DNA of 64,000 nucleotides from Sinanaerobacter sp. ZZT-01. GTDB lineage: Bacteria > Bacillota > Clostridia > Peptostreptococcales > Anaerovoracaceae. A program made the position numbers and the translations under genes. The stretch lies in assembly GCF_035621135.1 (NCBI RefSeq), contig NZ_CP141728.1, positions 3,038,001 through 3,102,000 on the forward strand, written 5' to 3'. The notes below the pieces were generated by a model. That model made no database searches and had not been told where the DNA came from. It saw nothing but the letters and a program-made list of their open reading frames with translations. Each line of letters begins with the position of its first letter. Within the stretch, counting starts at the first letter, position 1. Below are positions 17,425 to 27,019 of the stretch, piece after piece.

Positions 17425-18470
17425 TCTTAAGTCAATATAGTGGACACCACAAAGGCGACTTTTATGCAACACCTTTTACATGCAATGCATTTGGTGTCTT
17501 GTAGCCTAAGATACTGTGAATCCTCTTTTGGTTGTACCAGGATTCGATATATTCAAAGATGCTTTTGTATGCATCGGATGAATCTTTATATATTTTACAA
17601 TACACTTCTTCCTTTTTAAGGAGTGAATGAAGAGATTCAATACAAGCATTATCATATGGACATCCTTTTCGGCTAAAAGAATGACGTATTTTCTTCTTTG
17701 CAAGTGTACGCTCAAATAATTCACTGGTATACTGAGTTCCCAAATCACTTTGCAAAATAATTCCTTCTGAATTCTTTACATTTAGACAGGCATTATTAAT
17801 TGCTTTCACAGCTAGTTCAGCTGACATTGTAGTATCGAATGCCCATCCAATAATCTTTTTGCTGTAGAAATCCATGACAGAAGCTAAATAAGTCCATCCA
17901 TTTTTTTGTGTATGAATATAAGTAATGTCTGTGCACCATTTTTGATTAATAGCAGTTGCCGTAAAATCCTGTTTTAAAATATTTTCTTTCTCTATAATAG
18001 AATTTTGATTCGAATAATGACGATATATTTTGATCACAATGGAACGAATACCAAGAGTTTCCATTCTTCGCTGCACTCGCTTTAAGCTGACATGCCAGCC
18101 ATTCGAGAGTAAAATTTGATGAATCTTTGGTGCTCCATAACGTCTTTTGACATCATATATGAGAGTAATTATCTGTATGGCTATCCTATTTTAAAGGGAC
18201 TTGGTATGAAAGCTGAAATTTCAATTATTGGAAGCTCTGATAGATTGCTAAAATAGCTTCATCAAGCTTTTGATTTTCTAAAGCACAATCTGAGGGCTTA
18301 TGATTAGCAACTTTGTAATAAGTGCTTCTGTTAATCTTAAGTACTTTGCACATGATCTTAATTGGATAAATATTTTTATGATCTGTTAGGAAGCGAGTGA
18401 TTTCATCTATTGTTTTCTGGCGAATATGGCGGTAGCTTTTTTAATATTTCATTTTCCTCTCTTAATTTCA
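17425..18470 (-). pseudogene. IS3-family (IS150-like) transposase remnant
   Basis: The ORF 17462-18076 (204 residues) is an rve integrase core: TDITYIHTQKNGW with the first Asp, ILQSDLGTQYTS with the second, and NACIESLHSLLKKEE with the catalytic Glu. Upstream, the helper part reads on in pieces (TDHKNIYPIKIMCKVL, NRSTYYKVANHKPSDC). It is interrupted near 18160-18240 by roughly 85 bp of foreign sequence that breaks the frame before RRYGAPKIHQIL resumes. The end near 17430-17455 (GGTGTCCACTATATTGACTT on the minus strand) looks like a terminal sequence. The transposase is not functional as it stands. Confidence 0.8.
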
Positions 18471-18557
18471 AAATTTACCACCAAATAATTCTTCATCGCA
18501 ATCCCAAATTTTATGGCTTTTATGATACGATATTCCCTTTTTCTAACCTTCTAAAAA

Positions 18558-19178
18558 TTATTTGAAAGATAAATGATCACTGAATACATACTCTCCTGTA
18601 ATATCAAGCGTAGAATAGTAATTGTCTTCAATAAAATCTTCCTCATATGTACTTAAATCAATTTTATTCTTCTCTGCTGTTTCTTTAGAGACAGCTATTC
18701 TTCCACGTCCCATAAACAAAATTGTAGGTTCTTCTTCCCATATGTCACAATGCGGACCTGCAAGCTTAAATTGAATCTCTTTGTCTAATGGAATGGCTTG
18801 AATCAGAAAAGTGCTTTTCGGTATAATAATTACTTTGCTATCACTTTTTAAATCTATTAAAGCAATAATTGTACATTTTAACAGAACATTATCGCTACTT
18901 ACTACTTTAGTAATTTCGATTGGCTGTATATCAAATTTTAATTCATCCCCTTTATAGTTTGCTAAAATATCTTCTATTTCTAAAAATGCCTTATTTCTAG
19001 AAATTTCTTTTTCAGTCTTATATTTATTTAAATAATCTTCTATTGTAATCCTCTTTAATTGCTCAGAAAAAGTACTCGGATACACATTAAACAGATCGGG
19101 GAAAAAAATATCGACTAGTAATGCAAGAACTAAAATTATAATGCAGAATATAACAACAATATACTTTTTTCGTATCAT
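18558..19178 (-). CDS. Membrane-anchored hypothetical protein
   Basis: The 206-residue protein has one N-terminal transmembrane segment (YIVVIFCIIILVLALLVDIF) followed by an extracytoplasmic domain of alternating helix and beta character. I do not recognise a family. It follows the secreted protein at 19241-19891 (62 bp, same strand) and may be co-expressed with it. It is preceded by an AAGGAGGGAG RBS. Cargo of the dacF element. Confidence 0.65.
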   Translation of the reverse strand: MIRKKYIVVIFCIIILVLALLVDIFFPDLFNVYPSTFSEQLKRITIEDYLNKYKTEKEISRNKAFLEIEDILANYKGDELKFDIQPIEITKVVSSDNVLLKCTIIALIDLKSDSKVIIIPKSTFLIQAIPLDKEIQFKLAGPHCDIWEEEPTILFMGRGRIAVSKETAEKNKIDLSTYEEDFIEDNYYSTLDITGEYVFSDHLSFK

Positions 19179-19240
19179 ACACTCCCTCCTTATTTATAGC
19201 AAGTCCATAGAGGTCTTCTATGGACTTGCTATTTTAAATT

Positions 19241-19891
19241 TTATAAATTATAAATAAAACTATAATCTTGTGTTTTAGATCGAGCATAAATATTTGATCC
19301 TGCAGATATACTATATTCGCTACTTGGAATATTTACGCTAATTGCCCAAGCAATTGTATAAACATAAACGCCTCTAGCCGATACTTCAATTGCATTTGTA
19401 TTCAATAGGTCAACATGTGCGACTCCTTCAAAATCCACTACTCCAATTCCTTTATTATAATAATATGCATCGCATGCACTCCCAGAAACAAATCCTCTGG
19501 CCGAACCATATGCGTTCACTTTTACATAGGCGCCTACTTCTATTTTTGCCTTTCCATAATTTCTATAACTAAATTCTTTATACACTCTTGCATTTGAAAT
19601 ATGATCTTTAAATTTGCCAAAACTAATGTTACCAGCTCTCGTTTTTGGCATTTGTTCATAAGCGCTTTGGATAATTTCCTCATTTAATAGTCTTGCTTCT
19701 TCTAAACTAATTCCACGATCCTCAGCTAAATGTTTGCAATATTCCTCCTCAGATACCTTCTCAATTGTATATTCATCACTCAAAGTATTGAGAGCTTCTT
19801 TTACATTCTTATCTGAATCTGTAGCAAATACTATCGGCGTAAAACTAAACATTAAAACAGTCATTAATATTAAACTTACTAATTTTTTCAT
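19241..19891 (-). CDS. Secreted hypothetical protein
   Basis: The 216-residue protein has a clear Sec signal peptide (MKKLVSLILMTVLMFSFTP, cleavage near FAT-DS). It has a helical N-terminal region (YTIEKVSEEEYCKHLAED) and a Gly/Ala/Tyr-rich, probably beta-sandwich, C-terminal half. The start was set 6 codons inside the longest frame because AAAGGAGG precedes this ATG. No family recognised. A TTAGAAATTTCTA palindrome lies 60 bp upstream and recurs upstream of two other exported-protein genes in the element. Confidence 0.7.
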   Translation of the reverse strand: MKKLVSLILMTVLMFSFTPIVFATDSDKNVKEALNTLSDEYTIEKVSEEEYCKHLAEDRGISLEEARLLNEEIIQSAYEQMPKTRAGNISFGKFKDHISNARVYKEFSYRNYGKAKIEVGAYVKVNAYGSARGFVSGSACDAYYYNKGIGVVDFEGVAHVDLLNTNAIEVSARGVYVYTIAWAISVNIPSSEYSISAGSNIYARSKTQDYSFIYNL

Positions 19892-19950
19892 TTTTCCTCC
19901 TTTTGACATCTTATAAGATATTGTAATAACTTTGATTAATCAAATATTTA

Positions 19951-19963
19951 TTAGAAATTTCTA
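19951..19963. promoter_or_regulatory. TTAGAAATTTCTA palindrome upstream of secreted-protein gene
   Basis: A core TAGAAATTTCTA dyad lies 60 bp before the start at 19891. The same 13 bp occur within repeats at 30584 and 31537, also upstream of minus-strand exported-protein genes. A shared operator is an inference. Confidence 0.4.
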
Positions 19964-19987
19964 CATAAATTATACCATTATTTGTTA

Positions 19988-20188
19988 TTAATTACAATAT
20001 TGAGGATTCGTTTTCTTTAGACTTAATTTGATAAAAATCAACAATAAGTTCCTCGCTTCATCTATTCCTGGTCCTTCGATCCACTGTGAAACATCTTCAT
20101 ACATATCTCCATTAATAAGAATGGATTTGAATAAGGTATATCGTTTTTTCCTATAGACTGAATGATGAATGACTATTATTAAAGTATC
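19988..20188 (-). pseudogene. Decayed coding remnant (unrecognised)
   Basis: A minus-strand frame of about 66 codons between stops reads plausibly as protein (SVYRKKRYTLFKSILINGD, then MYEDVSQWIEGPGIDEARNL). It has an internal ATG preceded by GGAG. There is no upstream start for the full frame and no recognised family. It may continue the broken gene at 20179-20630. It is probably a remnant of an element gene. Confidence 0.3.
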
Positions 20189-20630
20189 TTAGTATAATAA
20201 CGTAATATTAAAGAGTTTTTGTCACCAAACGTATATGCTCTGCTGTAAGGCGACTCAGGAGCTCCTGAATGGCATCTTTCTTCTTCTTTTAGCTGCTCAA
20301 TTTGCAACCGTTCCCGTAGCTCCTGCACACTTGACTTTCCTTTTACCTTTAGACGTCCAATATTATTTTTACGGGGGTTTGCTTTATTCGATCGTGTTTG
20401 GTCGTGATTTGATGCGTTCTCCTGTGCTGTCTGCTCTTCCGTTTCTTCTTTGACCTGCGGATCAGGGAGTGCCACAATCGTATATATATTTTTACCGTAA
20501 ATATTACCTTTGTCTTTTACACTTCAACTGTCAACCTCTTATCTCTCATTATAATTTTGGGACTTAGAGTATAGCCCTGAACCATAATTCCCTCTACCCG
20601 CAGAAGGTTTAAAATCTCATTTTCTTTCAT
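20179..20630 (-). pseudogene. Small element gene broken by a frameshift
   Basis: An ATG at 20630 with RBS GAAAGGAG starts a 37-codon frame ending RDKRLTVEV-stop (20517). Dropping one T at the stop lets it continue as VKDKGNIYGKNIYTIVALPD into the 98-codon frame that ends at 20179. That frame has a Lys/Glu/Gln-rich middle (SVQELRERLQIEQLKEEE). The natural fit suggests one former gene of about 150 codons with a 1-nt insertion. Function unknown. A sequencing error is the alternative. Confidence 0.45.
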
Positions 20631-20652
20631 GGATAGACTCCTTTCAAAACAC

Positions 20653-20690
20653 AAAAAAGGAAGAGCATTTATTTTTACTCTTCCTTTTTT
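20653..20690. terminator. Bidirectional terminator after the giant secreted-protein gene
   Basis: A 13-bp perfect stem AAAAAAGGAAGAG/CTCTTCCTTTTTT, 87 bp past the giant gene's stop. Confidence 0.85.
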
Positions 20691-20776
20691 GTTTCCTATC
20701 ATTTAATAGGATAGTTTTCTATTAATTTAAGTATTCGTATCTTATTTTATTTGCTTTTTTGTCGTTTAAAACTTGA

Positions 20777-23700
20777 TTAAAACGCCCGATGCAGCTGCCA
20801 ATAGTCTTCTTTGCTATCCACTATAATCTTTGCCGTATAGGTTTTTGTTGTGCCTGCGCTGTAGGTTGCCGTGAAGGTAAAGGTCAGCTCTTTTGGTTTC
20901 TTTCTTCCCCATTTATTCAGCATGGAGGACTCCCACAGGCTTCCGCTGTAAATGGTTTCGTTTGCTGCATTTTTCTTTCCGGTGTTTTTCATTGTCGTGC
21001 TGTAGGATGGATAGCCTTCGATCTTGCAGGTTACTTTAGTCGGGCTTCCTGCGGCTTCTGCTTGCAGCATGAATTTTTCTCCGCTCCAAAAGACATTGGT
21101 TCCTCGCTTTCTCGGTGCTTTCAGCTTCAAGTAGTCTGTATAGAGGATTTCTTTATTGACTTCGTCTTTAAAGCGATTCAAGTTATATTTTTTTCTGTTT
21201 TTCTCCCAGTTTTCGGTATGGTATACCATGCCTGTGATCTTGCCTTCGGATATTACGGTAAAGCGGTACGTCCCGATTCCGGCCCCGGTGTGGTCTCTGA
21301 CGGTACATACGACTTCATACGTTCCGCTCTGTGCTTTCTTTTGTACGGTTCCGGTTGTGGTCAGCGGATAGCTTCCGTTTGTCGCGTTCAGTCCGGTTCT
21401 TCGATGGGTATAGAGCAGTTTTTTCTCCTTGTATACTTCGGTGGTTAAACGCAGTGTGTCTTTTTCGGCATCGTCTACACCGACTTGTATCCGAAAAGCA
21501 TCTCCTTCTTTCACTGTCTTTGGCACAGTCTTAATGGAAGTAATCCACGGGGCGGAGGCGCCTCCTTCAATATAGAAGGTCAGGCTTTCGATGTTGGAGG
21601 CTTTGTCGTATAGCGGGTTGCCTCCGGCCTTGCTTCTTCTTGAGGTATCGTCTTCCTGCCAATGTTCTACGGTATACTTGCCGTCTACATAGAATCTCTG
21701 AATCGGCTGGTTCAATACTTTATTTAAGTCTTGGAATACGACGTTTCCCTCTTCGTTTAAAACGGTTGCAGCATTCGGATGGGAACCGTCGTTAAATGGG
21801 GTATGGGTATACCGCCAATATTGTTTCTTGGATGGATCGTTTTCATAGTCGTAGTAATTTATCCCGTAACGAATCCATTCTCCTTTTTTATAGACGAGCT
21901 TGTCTTCTTCTTCCTCCAATTCAGTTCTTGAAAATTGAGTGGTTACTTTATTTTTGTTCCATCCGCTCAATGGTGATTCTCGGTTAAAGGTATCTTGTAT
22001 GGCATAGATTTTTTTCCCACCTTCGATGCAATACACTTTCAGGTTGCGGATTTGTACGGTTTCGTCTTTTTTGAATGAAAATCCCAAATTTCCTCTCTGA
22101 TGAAATCGCATGGCGGGAACGTAAGTTTTTCCTCTGTAATAAAAGGCATTTGGATTGGAGCTATAGCTGCTTTTTAATGCGCCGTAGTAGGCAATTTCTC
22201 CCGGTGTTTGGAAGCTTCCGCTTACCGTACTCCATCCGCTCTCTTTTGTCTGTATATTCGGTTGCATTTGTGAAGGTGCTTCTTCATCGATTAAGATAAG
22301 TTGCAGATTATCAATAAAAAGATATCCGGAAATGCCGTATTCATGAGATGTCAGGGTAATCTTAATTTCCGTTTCTCCCGAATATAAAAGGCCGGGATAA
22401 GTGTACCTTCCACTTGATTCATAATAGCCTCTATATTTTTCATTTGGGGGTGTAAATGAAAATCCATTCACTTCTATTTTTCCATCTATTCGATGTCTAT
22501 TTAAATTATTTGAAGAGGCACACATCTCATAGTCAAAAGACAAAGCAGCTCTTTTACCACTTGGTATATTAAATTTCATGTTCGCAGTAATCGGTCCATT
22601 GCTTTTGCGTTTCCGTACACCGTACAGTTTTCCAATTCCCTTTGGATATCTGTAATCATAACCTTCTGCTGAGGTTTTTTCTATAAATCCGGATTGATTC
22701 CAAGCATTTGATTCCTCAAATACTTCGTTTGATGAAAAGCGAAACATCGGATTGATCTTATTGTCAAAAGATTCCTTCACGACGTCACTCACAGTTACGG
22801 TTTCTCCGGTTAAAAGGCTTTCACTGATTAACGGTGTAAAACTTAAGCCACTTTGAAACCGCTCTTTGATCGGAGAAGGATCGGAAGCGGAATCGGATCG
22901 AGACTTTATCTCGTATTCATAGAAATATTCTTTCCCGGTTTGCAGTGGAAGTGATTTTGTAAAGCTTGCATCTTCTGCGTTTGCTTTTATCTCAAGAACG
23001 GACTCTTGTTTGTCTTTTGAAAGAATGCGTTGTGCCATTTCTTCGGTTGGCTTCTCGGATACTAGCACCGTTCCGTTTAGCCGGCGTGCCAGGTTCTCTC
23101 CATAAGTGTTTCTTTCTTGATCGGTCAAGCAGTAAAAATCGTAGCCTTCTTTTCTTAGGATTTGTTCGGCTCTCCAAAACGAGTTTGTGCTTGTCAGGGA
23201 ATGGTCATACAGTCCAACGGCTCGCATGTTTTTGGTTCCATCCAAATTGCGGTTTAAAAAACTCGTAATGACTTGATCTAATGTTCTGGAACGTTTTATG
23301 AGGGTTGTTGTGCTTTTTGCTTTTTGCTGCTCCATGTTATTGTCTCCGCAATGCACGGCTATGAACGCATCGGAATGCATACCGTATTCATCGGTATCGC
23401 CGATTCCACCCATCAGGCCGTTTTTCTTTTCATACATTTCTCCGCTTTGGGGATTGTATACAAAGGCTCTGGCTCGTTCCGGATAGATATGATAGCCTCC
23501 AGTTGTGTCTATGTAATAGGCTCCTGTGATTACATACACTTCTCCGCTTGGAAGTTCTTCGGTATAGATTATATTAGTAGTCGTCCGTTTGCTCTTGCTT
23601 CTCACATCACAGCTTTTTTCTACGCCGTTATAGATCCCGATTACACTTGCTCCACAATGGTAACTGCTCTTACTTTTGCTTGCAGTTGCCCATGTGATAT

Positions 23701-26700
23701 AGTTGTATGTGCCATTGCTGTCGGATACCGGGGTAATGCAATCTTGCCCTTCACGTAAATAAACGGTATGCGTTTTTATCAGGTGGTTTTCTCTGTTATA
23801 TACGTGGATGTAATAATCGGATTTTTCGTACCTCGTTTCCTCTTCTGCGGTGAACACCATGACGCCTTTATTATCGATTCCAATTAAGTGATACCCTTCC
23901 CGGTCTGCTTTGCCCAGTGCTTCATACTGCACCAAGCCGCTCGTTAAATCAAGGATTCCTCGTTTTAAATTTGTAGATTCCACCAGTGCAAAGTGTACTT
24001 TCCCATTAATCATTTTTGCTTTTTCGGACAGATTCCCTTTGACAATGGTTTGGATTCCTCCTTTCTTGCCGTTAATCGCATAGATTCCATTGCTTTTTAC
24101 CGTATAGATTAAGTCACCGCTTACAAAGTTACTTTCTCCGACTTCAAACGGTAACACGGTCAAGAGGGTTCCGTTATCTTTTGTAAAGAGTGCGGTTTTT
24201 CCATTGCATACAAAGTAAAGGTACTGTTCACTGTCATCCTGCTCGAAGCGGAACTCTGCGTTTAACGGAAGCTGTGTCATATCATAAAGGCGAGCGTTCC
24301 ACCGTTCCAGCGGATATTCGCAATTTGCGTCAAAGGCTCGTAAAATATAGGGTGGGCTTACATAACTGTTCCAATAGTTTTCTCCTGCATGCCAGGTTCC
24401 TTCTATCGTGTATAAGCCGTGGTTGTCCACCAGAAAACAACGATCTTCAAAAGCGGTACCGTCTCCATTGTATCCATATGGCTGTGCTACGAAATAGCGA
24501 TACCAGGGGTAATCCCGCTCTAAGGGTTCATCCAGCAGTTTGACTTTTACATCTGCGTCCACTGCATTTCCAAGGAAGTAGCTCTGCATGGTATTGATGC
24601 CGTTTTTCAGCTTCTTATACTCTTCGACACTGCCTGCTAAAAGCAAAATGTCTGCTGTTCTTGTCGTAATTGGCTTTAAGCTTACAATCGGTGCAATGTT
24701 ATCTATTTTTGTAATGGCGATCGTCTCATCGGTCAAATAGTCTTCTTCGGTGATGTATTCTTCTAATGTTTCTTCGGTCCATACGTCTTTGACATGAAGC
24801 CGCAGCTTTACTTTGCCGACTCCGGTTTTTTTCACGGATATGATCTTTTTTGTTCCAAAGGAACTGTCGGTAAAGCCTGTTTTCTCTTCTGCTTTGACTT
24901 CTGTTTCTGCTTCAAACCTTTCATCGAGGTCGCTGTCTTCTGTAATGTACCAGTTGCGTTCAATTTGGTCGCCGTCTGTACTGCTAACATCTTCCATTTC
25001 AATTGTTGCGGTATTGGTTCCCTTTTCTCTGAAAAAGGCATCCTGCACGGAAATTTCTGCTTTGGGCGGTAGGTCGGGCTGTACGGTGAATTCTTGTTCG
25101 GCTGCATCCCATAGCCCTCGGCTGTCTTTTGCATACACCTTATATCTGAATTTCTCCGGCTTCGTATTTTTCGTTAAAAAGAGCAGCTGACAGTTGTTCC
25201 AATATGGGTCGGACTCTAATTTTTCAATGGGGCGGGTCTTGATTCCTTCGGTATTGTCCAGGGTGTTTTCTCTGCCGTCGAAATTCTGTGTCAGATGTAC
25301 GCTTTCTCCGGTTTCTAAATTGGTGACTTCTGCCCAAAGCTGTTTTAAGGGGTTGTCTGCATTCGTTGCGACTTTTATGGTCAATACCTGCTTTCGGTTC
25401 TGCTTTTGGGTTCCGCCTAAGTTTGCAAGCACGGTCGGGGTTTTCAAAACTTCAATGGGTTTGGTGTCGTACAGACTGCCACCGTTTTTGGGACTGATCT
25501 TTAACTGCACGTTGTAAAAGCCTTTGTTCGGAAACGTTGCGGTTGCATAAATCGGTGTGACTCGGTCTTTTTTTATCTGCCCTGCTCCGCTTTCCAGGAT
25601 GGAGAAACGATTGCTTGCTTTTCGCTCTTCATAGGCTCGCAGTGCGGAATAGTTTTCTCCATCCACAACGTAAGTCGATCCATCTTCTGCGGTAACGGGA
25701 TGGCTTTCATAGGTCTTTGAAGGAAGGGATAAAATAGCAGTGGCATCTACTACGGTGCCGTCTAAGATATTGATCGTCTTGGTGTCGGTATCGGATTCGC
25801 CGCTTTGTAAGGTCACGGTCAGTCGGTAGGTGATCGGTCCTTCTTTTGCTGCGGTTTCCGATAAGGAAGAACCTGCTTTCGTTCCATCCCAAGCGGATAC
25901 AAACGTCCAGCCGCTGCCGTCGTTTTTTTCTAAGGTGCTGCTTTTAAATTTAGCATCCTTCGGCAGGATGGTCTTATCTGCTGCTTCGTAGCTCTCCCCC
26001 ACCTTTGCTTCATTGGGAAGTCCTAACACGGCATTCAGCTCTAAAGGAATTGGCTCCGGCTCCGGATCAGGAACTTCCTGAATCTCGGTTTCTGTCCAGC
26101 TGATGACGGTTGGAACAAAATACAGCTGGCCTTTTACCTTATCGCCAAAGTCCGTTTTATTCATAAAGCTTTCCAATTCCTTGTTAGCCGTACCGCCAAG
26201 CAAATCTAAAATTTCCTGCTTGCCACGAGTCTCTAGTGTATACACTACATCATAAGGTTTTTTATCGTTTGCCGTTAACGTAGTATTGACCGTAAAGGAT
26301 AAGATTCCGGTATTTTTATCGTAACCGGTAACGGATGCGCTGTTTATTTTCGCACCGTCATTCCAGTAATTAAAGTCATATGCTATCTTATCATCTGCCT
26401 TTTTTGTGCTGTACCAGGTATAATATTTGCTGTCTTCAAAATCGAAGTTCTTTTTATTGTAGGCAGTGATTTTCGGGTCTTTTTTCCCTTTTCCGATATT
26501 AATGGAAGCCTGGTAAGTATACGGTCCATTTGGCTGTTTTCCGCTTTGCCAGACTTCGGATGAATTACACCAGATGAAAATTGATCCGGTATCTAAGCGG
26601 TAATGTGTGACTTCAACTTCTTGTGTTTCTGCGTATGTAAAATCCGGCCAATAAAAAAGCCCTGTGAAAAGCAGGGCAAAAATAAGAAGTGCGGATACAC

Positions 26701-26725
26701 TGCTTCGGCATATTTGATTGTGCAT
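20777..26725 (-). CDS. Giant secreted multidomain protein (about 1982 aa)
   Basis: It starts with a signal peptide (SALLIFALLFTGLFYWPDFTYA). The N-terminal 600 residues look like several Ig/PKD-like beta domains separated by a Pro-rich linker (EVPDPEPEPIPLELN). A middle part of about 780-1150 shows repeated short beta-strand patterns like a propeller (YLYFVCNGKTALFTKDNG, SGDLIYTVKSNGIYAINGKK). The region about 1150-1250 contains DHSLTSTNSFWRAEQIL. The C-terminal third has carbohydrate-binding-like jelly-roll segments and a last Ig-like domain. No LPXTG anchor is visible. ATG 26725 is preferred to 26731 because AAAGGA is then 6 bp away. The neighbouring SLH protein could be its wall partner. 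No specific enzymatic motif was found; an adhesin or surface machine is a guess. Confidence 0.8.
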   Translation of the reverse strand: MHNQICRSSVSALLIFALLFTGLFYWPDFTYAETQEVEVTHYRLDTGSIFIWCNSSEVWQSGKQPNGPYTYQASINIGKGKKDPKITAYNKKNFDFEDSKYYTWYSTKKADDKIAYDFNYWNDGAKINSASVTGYDKNTGILSFTVNTTLTANDKKPYDVVYTLETRGKQEILDLLGGTANKELESFMNKTDFGDKVKGQLYFVPTVISWTETEIQEVPDPEPEPIPLELNAVLGLPNEAKVGESYEAADKTILPKDAKFKSSTLEKNDGSGWTFVSAWDGTKAGSSLSETAAKEGPITYRLTVTLQSGESDTDTKTINILDGTVVDATAILSLPSKTYESHPVTAEDGSTYVVDGENYSALRAYEERKASNRFSILESGAGQIKKDRVTPIYATATFPNKGFYNVQLKISPKNGGSLYDTKPIEVLKTPTVLANLGGTQKQNRKQVLTIKVATNADNPLKQLWAEVTNLETGESVHLTQNFDGRENTLDNTEGIKTRPIEKLESDPYWNNCQLLFLTKNTKPEKFRYKVYAKDSRGLWDAAEQEFTVQPDLPPKAEISVQDAFFREKGTNTATIEMEDVSSTDGDQIERNWYITEDSDLDERFEAETEVKAEEKTGFTDSSFGTKKIISVKKTGVGKVKLRLHVKDVWTEETLEEYITEEDYLTDETIAITKIDNIAPIVSLKPITTRTADILLLAGSVEEYKKLKNGINTMQSYFLGNAVDADVKVKLLDEPLERDYPWYRYFVAQPYGYNGDGTAFEDRCFLVDNHGLYTIEGTWHAGENYWNSYVSPPYILRAFDANCEYPLERWNARLYDMTQLPLNAEFRFEQDDSEQYLYFVCNGKTALFTKDNGTLLTVLPFEVGESNFVSGDLIYTVKSNGIYAINGKKGGIQTIVKGNLSEKAKMINGKVHFALVESTNLKRGILDLTSGLVQYEALGKADREGYHLIGIDNKGVMVFTAEEETRYEKSDYYIHVYNRENHLIKTHTVYLREGQDCITPVSDSNGTYNYITWATASKSKSSYHCGASVIGIYNGVEKSCDVRSKSKRTTTNIIYTEELPSGEVYVITGAYYIDTTGGYHIYPERARAFVYNPQSGEMYEKKNGLMGGIGDTDEYGMHSDAFIAVHCGDNNMEQQKAKSTTTLIKRSRTLDQVITSFLNRNLDGTKNMRAVGLYDHSLTSTNSFWRAEQILRKEGYDFYCLTDQERNTYGENLARRLNGTVLVSEKPTEEMAQRILSKDKQESVLEIKANAEDASFTKSLPLQTGKEYFYEYEIKSRSDSASDPSPIKERFQSGLSFTPLISESLLTGETVTVSDVVKESFDNKINPMFRFSSNEVFEESNAWNQSGFIEKTSAEGYDYRYPKGIGKLYGVRKRKSNGPITANMKFNIPSGKRAALSFDYEMCASSNNLNRHRIDGKIEVNGFSFTPPNEKYRGYYESSGRYTYPGLLYSGETEIKITLTSHEYGISGYLFIDNLQLILIDEEAPSQMQPNIQTKESGWSTVSGSFQTPGEIAYYGALKSSYSSNPNAFYYRGKTYVPAMRFHQRGNLGFSFKKDETVQIRNLKVYCIEGGKKIYAIQDTFNRESPLSGWNKNKVTTQFSRTELEEEEDKLVYKKGEWIRYGINYYDYENDPSKKQYWRYTHTPFNDGSHPNAATVLNEEGNVVFQDLNKVLNQPIQRFYVDGKYTVEHWQEDDTSRRSKAGGNPLYDKASNIESLTFYIEGGASAPWITSIKTVPKTVKEGDAFRIQVGVDDAEKDTLRLTTEVYKEKKLLYTHRRTGLNATNGSYPLTTTGTVQKKAQSGTYEVVCTVRDHTGAGIGTYRFTVISEGKITGMVYHTENWEKNRKKYNLNRFKDEVNKEILYTDYLKLKAPRKRGTNVFWSGEKFMLQAEAAGSPTKVTCKIEGYPSYSTTMKNTGKKNAANETIYSGSLWESSMLNKWGRKKPKELTFTFTATYSAGTTKTYTAKIIVDSKEDYWQLHRAF

Positions 26726-26747
26726 TTTCATTCCTTTCTGTTATACT
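26718..26747 (+). promoter_or_regulatory. Promoter of type I toxin locus A
   Basis: TTGTGC, an 18-bp spacer and TATACT precede the toxin leader; it overlaps the start of the divergent giant gene. Confidence 0.5.
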
Positions 26748-26803
26748 TATGGTAAGGATTACCGTTTGGTGGCGGATCACTTTCCCTGAAGGGAGGTGAT
26801 GCA

Positions 26804-26884
26804 ATGATTACATATTCTGAATTATTTCAATTTGGATTGTTGATCGTAGCTGTCATTTCTCTGTGTTTACGCAGTAAGAAATAA
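26804..26884 (+). CDS. Type I holin-like toxin (locus A)
   Basis: A 26-codon gene encodes MITYSELFQFGLLIVAVISL followed by CLRSKK. It has a GGGAGGTGATGCA RBS, one membrane helix and a basic tail, the pattern of TxpA/Hol-Tox type I toxins (compare family starts such as TYEALSLM). Its 3' end overlaps a convergent antisense RNA at a shared terminator. Expression of such peptides depolarises the membrane. The leader (26753-26778) can pair with sequence beyond the gene (26936-26966), which may hold the mRNA closed. Confidence 0.72.
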   Translation: MITYSELFQFGLLIVAVISLCLRSKK

Positions 26885-26885
26885 C

Positions 26886-26920
26886 GAAAGCCGCCTAAAT
26901 TAGCAGTTTAGACGGCTTTC
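26886..26920. terminator. Shared terminator of toxin A mRNA and its antisense RNA
   Basis: GAAAGCCG...CGGCTTTC stem with an inner CTAAA/TTTAG stem. It is symmetric and usable from both sides. Confidence 0.75.
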
Positions 26921-26975
26921 AAATCACAGTATTTGGATCTGCCGCCCTGCAAAAAGCGGTAATCCTTTTCTTATC
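26886..26975 (-). ncRNA. Antisense antitoxin RNA of locus A
   Basis: On the minus strand TTGCAT (27002-27007), a 17-bp spacer and TATATA predict a transcript starting near 26973. It would read AAGGATTACCGC... and end in the shared terminator, overlapping the toxin mRNA 3' end. The geometry matches txpA/RatA. The same cassette occurs at 29.2 kb and 39.1 kb. Length about 85-90 nt. Confidence 0.6.
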
Positions 26976-27019
26976 TAATATATATCATAGATTCCTTGCT
27001 TATGCAAGCAGAATGCTAC

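Noticed and set aside
24813-25190. Long plus-strand frames opposite the giant secreted-protein gene
   Set aside because: They mirror the codon pattern of the real minus-strand gene, lack RBSs and show no protein family features.
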